From: an uncultured bacterium
Lineage (GTDB): Bacteria > Cyanobacteriota > Vampirovibrionia > Gastranaerophilales > Gastranaerophilaceae
Direction of reading: 5' to 3'
Assembly: GCA_902796305.1 (NCBI GenBank)
Contig: CADBOJ010000013.1
Location: forward strand, 1-54,921
DNA: 54,921 nt
Shown: positions 47,006 to 54,845 of the stretch, piece by piece
How positions within the stretch are numbered: position 1 is the first letter of the stretch
Layout of the letters: each line of letters starts with the position of its first letter
Made by a program: the position numbers and the translations under genes
The notes under the pieces: model-generated
Seen by the model: only the letters and a program-made list of their open reading frames with translations
Database searches by the model: none
Told to the model about the DNA's origin: nothing

Positions 47006-47899
47006 ATGGCGGAAATAAAAAACATAATTTTTACAAAATCAAATTATAATTGTATACGGAATTTTGTATACTTTATAAATCATCTTTTGCCTTTAAAATT
47101 CAAATATACAAATGAAAGTTTTGTTGCGGTTGAAAACGGAAAAATAAAAGGCTTAATAACCCTTGATAAAGATTCCAAGAGCAATTCAAGATTTAAAATC
47201 ACAAAGTTTATTCTGGAAGAAAGTGATTCATCAAATGCTAATCAGCTTGTAACTTATGCTATTGCAAGATATAGAGCAATGGGGGCAAGTTCTTTTTATA
47301 TTGTTATTGATGAAAAAAATGCCGATTTATTAAATATATTTCAAAATGAACTGAACTTCAGAGCATGCGGGCTTGAATATCTTTATAAAGTAAATTCAAT
47401 AAATTCTTCAGCCTTATCCATGAAGCATTATAAGCATGAATATGTAAGAGAAATTTGTAATTTTTATAATGAAAATATTAATTCATTTAACAGGGTAATA
47501 TTTGCAAGACAGCCTTATCAGTTTAAAAACAACTGCATTAAATACATGTTTCTTGATGAAAAAGATAACAAAATTTTGGGATATTTTGAGCTTGCGACCA
47601 AAAATAATATTGATTATTACATAAATTTTGCAATAGATTGTGCGTATAACATTTACATTATTGATGCAATAAAATTTATAGTTATGAAAATACAGCAAAA
47701 AGGCAAAAAATTTAATTTATATATAAAAATAAAAGATTATTTTATGAATTCCGGAGAATTAATTAAAATTTTAGATGAAAATAATGTTGAATTTATTTCA
47801 AAAAGCAGAATTCTTGCCAAGGATTATTACAAAGAAATTAAAGAAAATAACCTTTTAAAAAATGCAAAAATAATATTTAACGACCCGACAACCGCATAA
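47006..47899 (+). CDS. GNAT-like acyltransferase-fold protein
   Basis: A 297-residue soluble protein. 'FVAVENGKIKGLITLD', 'ILEESDSSNANQLVTYAIARYRAMGAS' and 'IFQNELNFRACGLEYLYKV' follow the strand-helix order of a GNAT domain, and the second half may be a second, weaker copy ('KILGYFELATKNNIDYYINFA'). The acetyl-CoA loop (R/QxxGxG/A) is not clear, so activity is doubtful. It starts 17 bases after folE2 and ends at a terminator, so the three genes 45852-47899 form one operon. Confidence 0.55.
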   Translation: MAEIKNIIFTKSNYNCIRNFVYFINHLLPLKFKYTNESFVAVENGKIKGLITLDKDSKSNSRFKITKFILEESDSSNANQLVTYAIARYRAMGASSFYIVIDEKNADLLNIFQNELNFRACGLEYLYKVNSINSSALSMKHYKHEYVREICNFYNENINSFNRVIFARQPYQFKNNCIKYMFLDEKDNKILGYFELATKNNIDYYINFAIDCAYNIYIIDAIKFIVMKIQQKGKKFNLYIKIKDYFMNSGELIKILDENNVEFISKSRILAKDYYKEIKENNLLKNAKIIFNDPTTA

Positions 47900-47901
47900 A
47901 A

Positions 47902-47926
47902 TTTTTAAAGGCATGCCTTTTTTAAA
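47902..47926 (+). terminator. Rho-independent terminator
   Basis: AAAGGCATGCCTTT is a perfect 14-base palindrome in a context of TTTT on its left and TTTTTTT-rich sequence on its right, starting 3 bases after the GNAT-like gene stop. It closes the folE2 operon. Confidence 0.7.
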
Positions 47927-47997
47927 AATTTATTCTCACAATTTACATTTTTTTACAAGTTTTCGTTTTTTTAAGTTAGTTTAAAACATGCACCATG

Positions 47998-48049
47998 CAT
48001 GGTTTTTAATGCCATTAATTCATGAAAAACCATGATACGACATGAATTA
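47998..48049 (+). other. Interleaved inverted repeats, possible pseudoknot
   Basis: CATGGTTTTT (47998-48007) pairs perfectly with AAAAACCATG (48025-48034), and TAATTCATG (48016-48024) pairs perfectly with CATGAATTA (48041-48049). The arms alternate A-B-A'-B', the order of an H-type pseudoknot with loops of 8, 0 and 6 bases, or of two mutually exclusive hairpins. The palindrome ACCATGCATGGT overlaps the first arm. It lies in a gene-free stretch of about 290 bases (47900-48187) between the folE2 operon terminator and the next promoter. The rest of this stretch shows only AT-rich sequence. Confidence 0.45.
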
Positions 48050-48130
48050 TGCTTTATTTAATTTTGCAAATACAAGTCCCGAGTGCCTTATCATGATTGT
48101 AAAAACTCGTAATAATTACTCAAAATTTGC

Positions 48131-48158
48131 TTGATAATTGAAACTTAACGATTATAAT
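48131..48158 (+). promoter_or_regulatory. Strong sigma-70-type promoter
   Basis: TTGATA (48131-48136), a 16-base spacer and a perfect TATAAT (48153-48158) lie 30 bases before the leader ORF and 75 bases before the Cys-rich miniprotein. Confidence 0.75.
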
Positions 48159-48187
48159 AAAATTAAAGCTAAGGGGGAGTAAGCAAT

Positions 48188-48232
48188 ATGCCATTGCTGA
48201 GTCCCGATATATTTTTTAGGGAGAGTTTATAA
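48188..48232 (+). CDS. Possible 14-aa leader peptide
   Basis: The ORF reads MPLLSPDIFFRESL and stops with TAA, the base before the GTG start of the next gene in the same frame. AAGGGGGAG lies upstream with good spacing, and AGCAAT..ATTGCT forms a small hairpin over its start. It could be a regulatory upstream ORF, or the stop could be an assembly error that splits one longer protein. Confidence 0.4.
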   Translation: MPLLSPDIFFRESL

Positions 48233-48457
48233 GTGTTAAAAAGTAGAGATTTTGGCAGAGCCACAGCAGTGAGAAGATGGACGCAAACTGCAATAGAATG
48301 CTATAAAAGGGGTTGTAATTGCGAAGGGTGTTTTTACACCGATTTCTTTAATAACTCCAGTCAAAAATGTCAAATGAAAGCTTCCGTGCTTGAATTAGTA
48401 AGAGTTTTAGGTAAACCTGATATTGAGTTAAAGCAAGTTTTAACCGACGAAATTTAA
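48233..48457 (+). CDS. Small Cys-rich conserved-type protein
   Basis: A 74-residue protein starting at GTG with AGGGAGA about 10 bases upstream. The core has 'ECYKRGCNCEGCFY' and a later Cys in 'SQKCQMKASVLELVRVLGKP', a probable zinc-binding or Fe-S site of CX4CXCX2C type followed by a helix. It resembles small helical regulators in style, but I do not recognise the family. Its own good promoter and leader indicate it is actively expressed. dnaA lies beyond it on the other strand. Confidence 0.65.
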   Translation: MLKSRDFGRATAVRRWTQTAIECYKRGCNCEGCFYTDFFNNSSQKCQMKASVLELVRVLGKPDIELKQVLTDEI

Positions 48458-48514
48458 TTTAAACAGGTTTTTTTATTATTGTCATTACAAGCGACAAATT
48501 TTGGATAGATGTAT

Positions 48515-48543
48515 TTACCCTCTTCTTTTAAAGAAGAGGGTAA
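48515..48543. terminator. Strong hairpin between convergent genes
   Basis: TTACCCTCTTCTTT and AAAGAAGAGGGTAA form a nearly uninterrupted stem of about 13 bp. A T-run (48552-48557) follows after 8 bases on the plus strand. It lies between the miniprotein (ends 48457) and dnaA (ends 48616, minus strand), and may end either transcript. Confidence 0.5.
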
Positions 48544-48615
48544 GAATTAGGTTTTTTAAAGGATTTATCGGATTATTTAAAATATACAGCCTAAAGTTTA
48601 GTAAGTTATAATTTC

Positions 48616-50034
48616 TTACGAACCTTTCTTAATAAGTTCTGTAAGCTCTCCTGTTACTATCTGCATAGCTTTATTTGTTTGAATATCTCTTTTTAACTTA
48701 TCATACTGATACATTATTGTTGTATGATTTTTGCAAAATTCCTTTGCTAAAACAGGATAGCTCAAATCGAGAAGTTCACGGGCCAGATATATAGCATATT
48801 TTCTGGCATTTACCACTTCTTTTGCTCTTGCGGTTGATAAAATTTCCTTCTTTTCGACATTAAAATATCGTGAGCAAACATCAAGTATATTTTCAGAGGT
48901 TATTTTTTTCTTTTTTTCTTTTAACTCCAAAAATTCGGAAGTATTTTCAACATTTAATTCAATGCCCTCAATTGATGCTCTGGCACTTGCTTTATTGTAT
49001 GCACCCTCAAGCTCTCTTACGTTATTATCAAATTCTTTTGCAAGAAGGAGTGCCACCTCGTCGCTTATCGGGAAATTCTGGGCTATTGCGTAATGTTTTA
49101 CTATTTCCATTCGTGTTTCAAGGTCGGGAATTTTAATATTTGCTTCAATTCCCCATTTGAAACGGCTTTTCAGCCTGTCAGGGATTAATTCAAATGCACT
49201 CAGTGGTCTGTCTGATGCAAAAACTATCTGTTTTCCGGCATCATACAAGGCATTAAAAGTGTTAAATACCTCTTCTTCTGTTCTTTTTTTGCCGTCAATC
49301 CACTGAATATCATCAATCAATAATACATCAACATTTCTGAACATATCTCTAAATGAGCGCATTCTTTCATTGACTTCGCCCGTATTTTTAGAACGTCCTA
49401 TTGCATCCACCATTTTATTTGTAAATTCTTCGGCATTTGTATATCTTACCTTTAAATTGGGAAAATTCTTTAATATCTGATGTCCGATAGCTTGCATCAG
49501 ATGTGTTTTACCCAGTCCGACAGAGCCGGATAAAAAGAGAGGATTGTATTTCCCCTGTCCGGGATTATCGGAAATCATACGTGCAACATTATATGCAAAT
49601 TTAGAATTTTCTCCGACAACAAAATTTTCAAAAGTATATTTTAAATTTAATCCCGTAATGGAATGCATATAATCCAAGCTTTCCATACGGCTTGCAGTTT
49701 CTGAATGCTTTTTTTCTTCCGTTGTTTGTTTCTGCTTTTTCTTTACTTTTATTGTTTCATCAAGATAAAATTTCGGTATTCTTCTTATGTTCGTGGCTTC
49801 AAATAAAGCATCCTCAACATCCTTAAGATGCTTTCTTTCAAGCACCTGTATACCGAAACTTTGCGGACTTTTTATAATAAAAATGCCGTTTTCGCTTTCT
49901 TCAAACAACGGCGACCCGGGTTCAAGCGAAGTTACCCACATTTGAGAAAATCCGGGGAGTTTATTTTCAAGAATTTGAATAAAATTCTCCCAAGCCTCTT
50001 TTTCTTTTTTATCTTTTAGAATTGACAAAGCCAT
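48616..50034 (-). CDS. dnaA: Chromosomal replication initiator DnaA
   Basis: A 472-residue AAA+ protein that opens the origin. Domain I is at 1-90, AAA+ has 'GSVGLGKTHLMQAIG' (Walker A), 'VDVLLIDDIQWIDG' (Walker B) and sensor motifs. DNA-binding domain IV ends 'AKEFCKNHTTIMYQYDKL', where most DnaA read 'GGRDHTTVLHA'. GAGG lies just 1 base before the ATG; a TTG two codons later (50026-50028) has it at 7 bases and may be the real start. No DnaA-box cluster was seen nearby, so an origin cannot be placed. Its upstream neighbour is a divergent radical SAM gene, not dnaN. Confidence 0.96.
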   Translation of the reverse strand: MALSILKDKKEKEAWENFIQILENKLPGFSQMWVTSLEPGSPLFEESENGIFIIKSPQSFGIQVLERKHLKDVEDALFEATNIRRIPKFYLDETIKVKKKQKQTTEEKKHSETASRMESLDYMHSITGLNLKYTFENFVVGENSKFAYNVARMISDNPGQGKYNPLFLSGSVGLGKTHLMQAIGHQILKNFPNLKVRYTNAEEFTNKMVDAIGRSKNTGEVNERMRSFRDMFRNVDVLLIDDIQWIDGKKRTEEEVFNTFNALYDAGKQIVFASDRPLSAFELIPDRLKSRFKWGIEANIKIPDLETRMEIVKHYAIAQNFPISDEVALLLAKEFDNNVRELEGAYNKASARASIEGIELNVENTSEFLELKEKKKKITSENILDVCSRYFNVEKKEILSTARAKEVVNARKYAIYLARELLDLSYPVLAKEFCKNHTTIMYQYDKLKRDIQTNKAMQIVTGELTELIKKGS

Positions 50035-50099
50035 TCCTCAATAATTTTCTAACCATAACTTTAAATCACAAGAATATCATCCCATGACTTATTATAGTC

Positions 50100-50130
50100 A
50101 TTTTACTATAAATTCAAGCCGTAGTAAAAT
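50100..50130. repeat. Inverted repeat between dnaA and radical SAM gene
   Basis: ATTTTACTA (50100-50108) and TAGTAAAAT (50122-50130) are perfect 9-bp inverted arms separated by 13 bases, directly upstream of the ATG at 50137. It could be an operator for either divergent gene. Confidence 0.4.
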
Positions 50131-50136
50131 AGTTAA

Positions 50137-51237
50137 ATGAATAAATCCGAAATATTTGATTTTATTAGAAACTTATATTCTAAAATCAGTTATAATCCGC
50201 CTTTTATAAATACAGGCAAGGCGGTTTTGCCTTTAAGATATTTCTTTGAACTTACATACAGGTGCAATTTAAGATGTCCTTTTTGCTATCTCGGCGATAA
50301 AAGGGAAAAAGACGAGCTTTCAACATCAAATTGGTTTAACATAATAAAACAAATTCCCTTTTATTCTTTTGTTACGCTTGTCGGCGGAGAAGTATTGTTA
50401 AGAGAAGATTTTTCCGAGATTTTATATAAAGTTTCAAAGCATGTTTTGGGAAAAGTAAATGTTGTTACAAACGGAACGCTTATAAATGATAAAATTGCGG
50501 ATGATTTTATCAAATCAAAAATGCTTCTTTTGAGCGTTTCCCTTGACGGATGGGAAGATAATCACGACAAAAACAGGGCGAGAAAGGGAATTTTTAAAAA
50601 AATAATTTCAAATCTTGAAAATATAAATGAAAAAAGAAAAAAACTTAAATCCCGTCTTATGATTGATATTAAAACAATAGTTTTAAAAAATAACCTTGAA
50701 GATATTTTAAAATTGTACGAGTATGCTTCAAGAAATAATTTTGAATTTTTTTCGATTTCTTTTTTAAGAAATAATAATTTAAAACAAAATCCCATTCTTT
50801 ACAATAATTTCGATGAAGTTTTTTATTTAAAAAATTATCCTGTTGAACTTTATTTTGATATAAAAAAGTTTGAAGAAATTTATCTTGAAATTCAAAAAAT
50901 AAAAAAACATTCAAAAACAAAAATCCGCTTTGCTCCGAAATTTGATAATAATAATCCCGAACTTGAACTGAATTCAATAAAAAATTTCTTTTTAAATTCA
51001 AAAGATAAAAAGCCGTCCGAAATTTATAAACCCTGTTTATACCCTTATTCTAATACAATAATAAATCCCTCGGGAGATGTATATCCGTGTTTAAGCGTTA
51101 AAATGGGCAATTTAAAGGAGAATTCACTATATGAAATAATGAATTCTCCTTTGTACAGATGTTTTAGAAAAAATCTTAAGTATTCCGAAGTTTTTTCTTC
51201 GTGTCAGATGTGCTGCGAGCTTAGAACGAGAAGTTAA
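50137..51237 (+). CDS. Radical SAM/SPASM domain protein
   Basis: A 366-residue enzyme. The radical SAM motif is 'CNLRCPFCYLG', with 'LVGGEVLLREDF' (GGEV rather than GGEP) and 'NVVTNGTLI'. The C-terminal SPASM domain has 'CLYPYSNTIINPSGDVYPC' and 'SSCQMCCE', typical of enzymes that hold extra 4Fe-4S clusters and modify peptides or carbohydrates. The substrate is unknown, and no small precursor gene is evident beside it. The last 17 bases overlap the convergent pilin gene. No ribosome site stands out. Confidence 0.85.
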   Translation: MNKSEIFDFIRNLYSKISYNPPFINTGKAVLPLRYFFELTYRCNLRCPFCYLGDKREKDELSTSNWFNIIKQIPFYSFVTLVGGEVLLREDFSEILYKVSKHVLGKVNVVTNGTLINDKIADDFIKSKMLLLSVSLDGWEDNHDKNRARKGIFKKIISNLENINEKRKKLKSRLMIDIKTIVLKNNLEDILKLYEYASRNNFEFFSISFLRNNNLKQNPILYNNFDEVFYLKNYPVELYFDIKKFEEIYLEIQKIKKHSKTKIRFAPKFDNNNPELELNSIKNFFLNSKDKKPSEIYKPCLYPYSNTIINPSGDVYPCLSVKMGNLKENSLYEIMNSPLYRCFRKNLKYSEVFSSCQMCCELRTRS

Positions 51238-52390
51238 CCCTTGTATCCGCATTCTTTTCTATTATAACTTTGCAATTCATATTGTTGCTGTAACAATTAA
51301 AGTTATCCCCGTTAGTCTTTTTGTATATCGGTAATGTTTTAATATTTCCGATAACATTTTCGGGAATATTCAATGCTAAATTATTTTTCGGTCCTACCTT
51401 ACCACTATTTTTATCGGTTTTATTATTATTCAATGTTCCGCATAACTGATAAGTATATTTATTATCAAAATAAATGTTATTTTCTTCTATATCTTCTTTA
51501 TTCTTGCTTTCGCATACGGCATTATCCTTTTTATCATTTCCGTATGCTCTGTGTATAGCTTCATAATATGTCATAGAATCCGATACGAATTTTTTCTGGT
51601 CATTATTTGTTGATGTTGTTCCATCTTCGTTTGTAGTGCTGTTTTCGTTAACATCCTCGGTTTCTACTCTTGCTGACATATAGGTTTGAGAATATATCGG
51701 ATATCCCATTGGAATTACTTCCCCTCTTCTTGTAACTGCAAAAGGTACGATATCAGGCAGATATTTGCCGTTTGCTTCCGTTTTTACTTTGTTCGGGCCC
51801 TTTGAACCGTTTATATCAATATATACAATGAAGTATTCAAGTTTTGCATCCGAACCGTCAGGATATCTGAATTTTTCTTCGTCACCTTTATATTCATAAA
51901 GACGGTCATCTATATAAAATCTGTTAGAGTTTGAGGTTGTAAATCTTCTTGTAGCTTTTCCGATATTATCAGCACTTTCATTAACGGTAAATTTAGATAC
52001 CCCATCTTGTTTTTCCTCATCCGCATCTTCATCTCCGCCTCCGCAATGCAATCCGCTTTTTGGAATATTTAAAAATTCGCTAAATCTGTAGCATAAATCG
52101 ATGCCGTTTATCGGAAATCCTCTTTTCTCGTTTCCATAGTTGTTCCCATAGCATTTTTTACCAAGCTCGCTGTTGTCATTTACAGCATTTACGCATTCAG
52201 GGTCTGCAAAAACATTATATGTAAGTAAACTTAATGTATTATATGCGTTATAGTATGCGGAATTGTAATTATTTATTTTTCCGTTTAATATTACAAGTTC
52301 ATAAATTAATATAACCCCTGCAAATACCATAACTGTTGCTACTTCAACAAGTGAAAAAGCTTTTTTAAATCTTTTTTTATTATTTAGCAT
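51221..52390 (-). CDS. Type IV pilin-like protein with large Cys/Asp-rich domain
   Basis: About 389 residues from the ATG at 52388-52390, chosen because GGAG sits 8 bases upstream; an earlier ATG at 52450 would add 20 residues ahead of the prepilin leader. The leader reads 'KKRFKKA|FSLVEVATVMVF', with Ala at -1 and Glu at +5, followed by the hydrophobic helix. The roughly 350-residue passenger domain is rich in Asp, Asn and Lys, has several Cys and a Glu/Asp-rich loop. It is presumably a minor pilin or surface-exposed pseudopilin. It converges with the radical SAM gene. Confidence 0.75.
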   Translation of the reverse strand: MLNNKKRFKKAFSLVEVATVMVFAGVILIYELVILNGKINNYNSAYYNAYNTLSLLTYNVFADPECVNAVNDNSELGKKCYGNNYGNEKRGFPINGIDLCYRFSEFLNIPKSGLHCGGGDEDADEEKQDGVSKFTVNESADNIGKATRRFTTSNSNRFYIDDRLYEYKGDEEKFRYPDGSDAKLEYFIVYIDINGSKGPNKVKTEANGKYLPDIVPFAVTRRGEVIPMGYPIYSQTYMSARVETEDVNENSTTNEDGTTSTNNDQKKFVSDSMTYYEAIHRAYGNDKKDNAVCESKNKEDIEENNIYFDNKYTYQLCGTLNNNKTDKNSGKVGPKNNLALNIPENVIGNIKTLPIYKKTNGDNFNCYSNNMNCKVIIEKNADTRVNFSF

Positions 52391-52407
52391 ATTTTTTCTC
52401 CGCATAC

Positions 52408-52440
52408 TTACATAAAATATTCTATGTAAATTTTTTACAT
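52408..52440. repeat. Cluster of TTACAT/ATGTAA half-sites
   Basis: TTACAT at 52408-52413 and 52435-52440 and ATGTAA at 52424-52429 give two overlapping inverted pairs just upstream of the pilin gene start at 52390. ATGTAAA-TTT-TTTACAT is perfect. It could be a regulator-binding site in the 118-base region between divergent pilin genes. Confidence 0.3.
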
Positions 52441-52567
52441 TTTTTAACATTTTATCATAAATTACACCTTAAGAACTAGACTTTTTAAATTAAATTTTTA
52501 AAAATCAATTAAAGTTTTTTTAAAACCTGCCGTATAATGAAACTAACTAGATAAGGGGGACATTAAT

Positions 52568-53461
52568 TTGTCTGAAATTGATATGAAAAAAGCATTTAGT
52601 ATTGCAGAATTGATTTTGAGCTTATTTGTACTCGCTCTTGTTGCGCTTGCTGCGGTAAATGTGGCTTTTAAAAAAGCAAAAACGCTTTCCGAAAAAGCTA
52701 ATCCGATAAAACCGAGAATTATCTGTAATACGGGATATTGCGATTTTATACCGACTTCTCCTTTTGTTGAAGAAAAAAATAAAAATTCTGAAGAACAAGA
52801 GAAGGAATATAAAAAATTTAGAAAACAAGGATACATTAAATATGGCTATGGCAATGAATACTATGCCGAAATGCAATCAAACGAGTTTATAAAAATTACG
52901 ATAGTTGGCGGTGGTGCAGGCGGAAGCGAAAAAACCGGCGGAGCCGGAGGAGAAAAGAGAGTTATTATGTATCCCTCTCTTGTCCGTCCGCTGTCATGCG
53001 AAACCGGGTATGTTCCGCATGGCTCTCGCTGCTGTAAAAGTTCGGATGGCATAGCATGCGACAAGAATAGTCCGGAAAAATGTATCGGCGGATACATAGA
53101 AAAAGACGGGACATGCAAGGTTAATTTTAAATACCGCATATATGTCGGTAAAGGCGGCAGTGTAAACCAAAACGGAGGAGATACAAAAATTGTTATATGT
53201 GAAAACGGAAAACCTTGTAATGAATATTCTCCCGTATTAGAATCTGCTGCAGGAGGAAAAGCGGGAGTCGGATTTGTTGAAAGAAGTGAGGGTATAAATC
53301 CTGCTGACGGGCGTGAGCCGCATGAAGAACAATGGAGTTCTGAAACAGAAAAAACCACAGGAAACGAATCAAATGATGATGGTGGTAATGATATGAATGG
53401 ATACGGCGGAGCTGCCAATAACCCCGGTAAAAATGGTGAGGTAATAATAGAATGGAAATAA
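52568..53461 (+). CDS. Pilin-like protein fused to glycine-rich domain
   Basis: A 297-residue protein. The start is TTG at 52568 with GGGGGA 7 bases upstream. The prepilin leader is 'DMKKA|FSIAELILSLFVLAL' with Glu at +5. After the helix and a Lys/Glu-rich linker come 'ITIVGGGAGGSEKTGGAGGE', 'IYVGKGGSVNQNGGD' and 'AAGGKAGVGF', with a final 'GYGGAANNPGKNGEVIIEW'. This is the pattern of the glycine-rich beta-sandwich domains found in adhesins and phage tail tips. Six or more Cys occur between them. It overlaps the next pilin gene by 10 bases. Confidence 0.78.
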   Translation: MSEIDMKKAFSIAELILSLFVLALVALAAVNVAFKKAKTLSEKANPIKPRIICNTGYCDFIPTSPFVEEKNKNSEEQEKEYKKFRKQGYIKYGYGNEYYAEMQSNEFIKITIVGGGAGGSEKTGGAGGEKRVIMYPSLVRPLSCETGYVPHGSRCCKSSDGIACDKNSPEKCIGGYIEKDGTCKVNFKYRIYVGKGGSVNQNGGDTKIVICENGKPCNEYSPVLESAAGGKAGVGFVERSEGINPADGREPHEEQWSSETEKTTGNESNDDGGNDMNGYGGAANNPGKNGEVIIEWK

Positions 53462-54795
53462 AAAATATAAAATATAAAAAGATAGTTGCCTTTTCTCTTG
53501 CGGAAGCAATGATTTCCATGATGATTATTATGATTTCAATTATGTGCGCTGCTCCTATTATGACAAAACAAAAAAATTCTGCAGGTCTGAAACATACCAC
53601 AGTAAAAGGTTCATATACCTGCTATCCCGAATGGGTAAATAAAAAAATAGATAATATAACAATTAGCGGCTATATGTTTAGGTCTATGTATTGTGAAGAA
53701 GAAAAATGCAAATTCAGTGAATGCGCATGTGATAAAGGTAAAGATGATTGTATTACCTATAGTAATAAAGCGGATGAAAATGGCAATAAAACTAAGGTAG
53801 AATCGGTTTGTATTAACGGAGAGAAGTTTTTTGCAATCGGATGTAAAATGATGATGAACCCGCGTGCTGCGCATTATTTAATGATTGCAACAGGTGCGGG
53901 TTATTATGATAAGGATTCAAGTGGTAATGAACATTATGGAAGCGCTCAGGTAGTAACCCAGTATATAAGGGCACTAAGCGATAATATAAATATATGCCCG
54001 GGGGTTGATATCAGCAAGAGAGCTTTTGATGAAAACGGAAATGTAAACGAAAGTACCAATCCGAATAATATAACTCAGGATGAAATGAATAAAATAATAA
54101 AAGAATTACAGCTTGAAAAATGGAATAAAGCAATTGCCAATATGACAGTTGATGAAATAAATGATTATAAAAAAAATAATCCGATAAATGAAATAGAAAT
54201 ATATCCTTATGAAATTGACGCAAAAAAAACGGAATATTTAAGACATAAAAAAACAGATATTAATTGGGACAGCAGAAAAACAAGATACAGTAATACCGGA
54301 GATGACTGCGGAAACGAGCTTGCTGCCTTGCCCGGATATTATGAAAAAAATGAATTGACTAAAGATAATATTAACAATGTATATCTGTTAAACCCCGATG
54401 TTGCCGGTTGTAACGACGGCAAACTCAGTGTCTCTTATAACGAGGGAATAATTACGTTAAGCTGCGAGAGAGAATCAGAGTCGCAATCGCCATCTGCTAA
54501 AATTGCAATAAGTAAGTTAGAAAAAGTTGGTAATTATTATACATTTAAAGACGGGAATGGGTCGGGTAAGTATAAATTCAATATTGAACTTAGAGACTCA
54601 AATTATAAATCGGGAGAATCAAAGCAGCGTTTCTCCGAAATATTAAAAAACATGAGTCCTTTAAGAATGAATAACCACTTTTATACAAATGTTATAGCGC
54701 CTCAATATGGAGGAGTGGCAAAACAATCGGATTCGAGTGCAGCAAGCGGTGGATCTATAGAAGCGCAACCCGGAGCAGCTACGATTTTGTGGTAG
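53452..54795 (+). CDS. Large pilin-like surface protein
   Basis: A 447-residue protein with the leader 'KKIVA|FSLAEAMISMMIIMI' (Ala -1, Glu +5) and a Met/Ile-rich helix. The passenger domain of about 400 residues is rich in Asn, Asp and Lys and has about a dozen Cys, many near the N-terminal side ('CSECACDKGKDDC'-type spacing). It ends in a Gly/Ser/Ala-rich tail. Its start overlaps the preceding pilin gene by 10 bases with GGTGAGG upstream. It is probably a pilus-associated protein with disulphides. Confidence 0.72.
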   Translation: MEIKNIKYKKIVAFSLAEAMISMMIIMISIMCAAPIMTKQKNSAGLKHTTVKGSYTCYPEWVNKKIDNITISGYMFRSMYCEEEKCKFSECACDKGKDDCITYSNKADENGNKTKVESVCINGEKFFAIGCKMMMNPRAAHYLMIATGAGYYDKDSSGNEHYGSAQVVTQYIRALSDNINICPGVDISKRAFDENGNVNESTNPNNITQDEMNKIIKELQLEKWNKAIANMTVDEINDYKKNNPINEIEIYPYEIDAKKTEYLRHKKTDINWDSRKTRYSNTGDDCGNELAALPGYYEKNELTKDNINNVYLLNPDVAGCNDGKLSVSYNEGIITLSCERESESQSPSAKIAISKLEKVGNYYTFKDGNGSGKYKFNIELRDSNYKSGESKQRFSEILKNMSPLRMNNHFYTNVIAPQYGGVAKQSDSSAASGGSIEAQPGAATILW

Positions 54796-54845
54796 ATAAA
54801 TTATGGTAATAAAATAGCAGTTAATAGATAACTTGGAGCGAAGTA

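Noticed and set aside
50035..50136. Replication origin next to dnaA
   Set aside because: The intergenic region is only 102 bases and shows no cluster of DnaA-box-like sequences; the region on the other side of dnaA has none either.
52861..53418. Minus-strand open frame rich in Pro/Ser opposite the glycine-rich pilin
   Set aside because: It is the reverse complement of Gly-rich codons (GGC/GGA giving Pro/Ser), not a gene.
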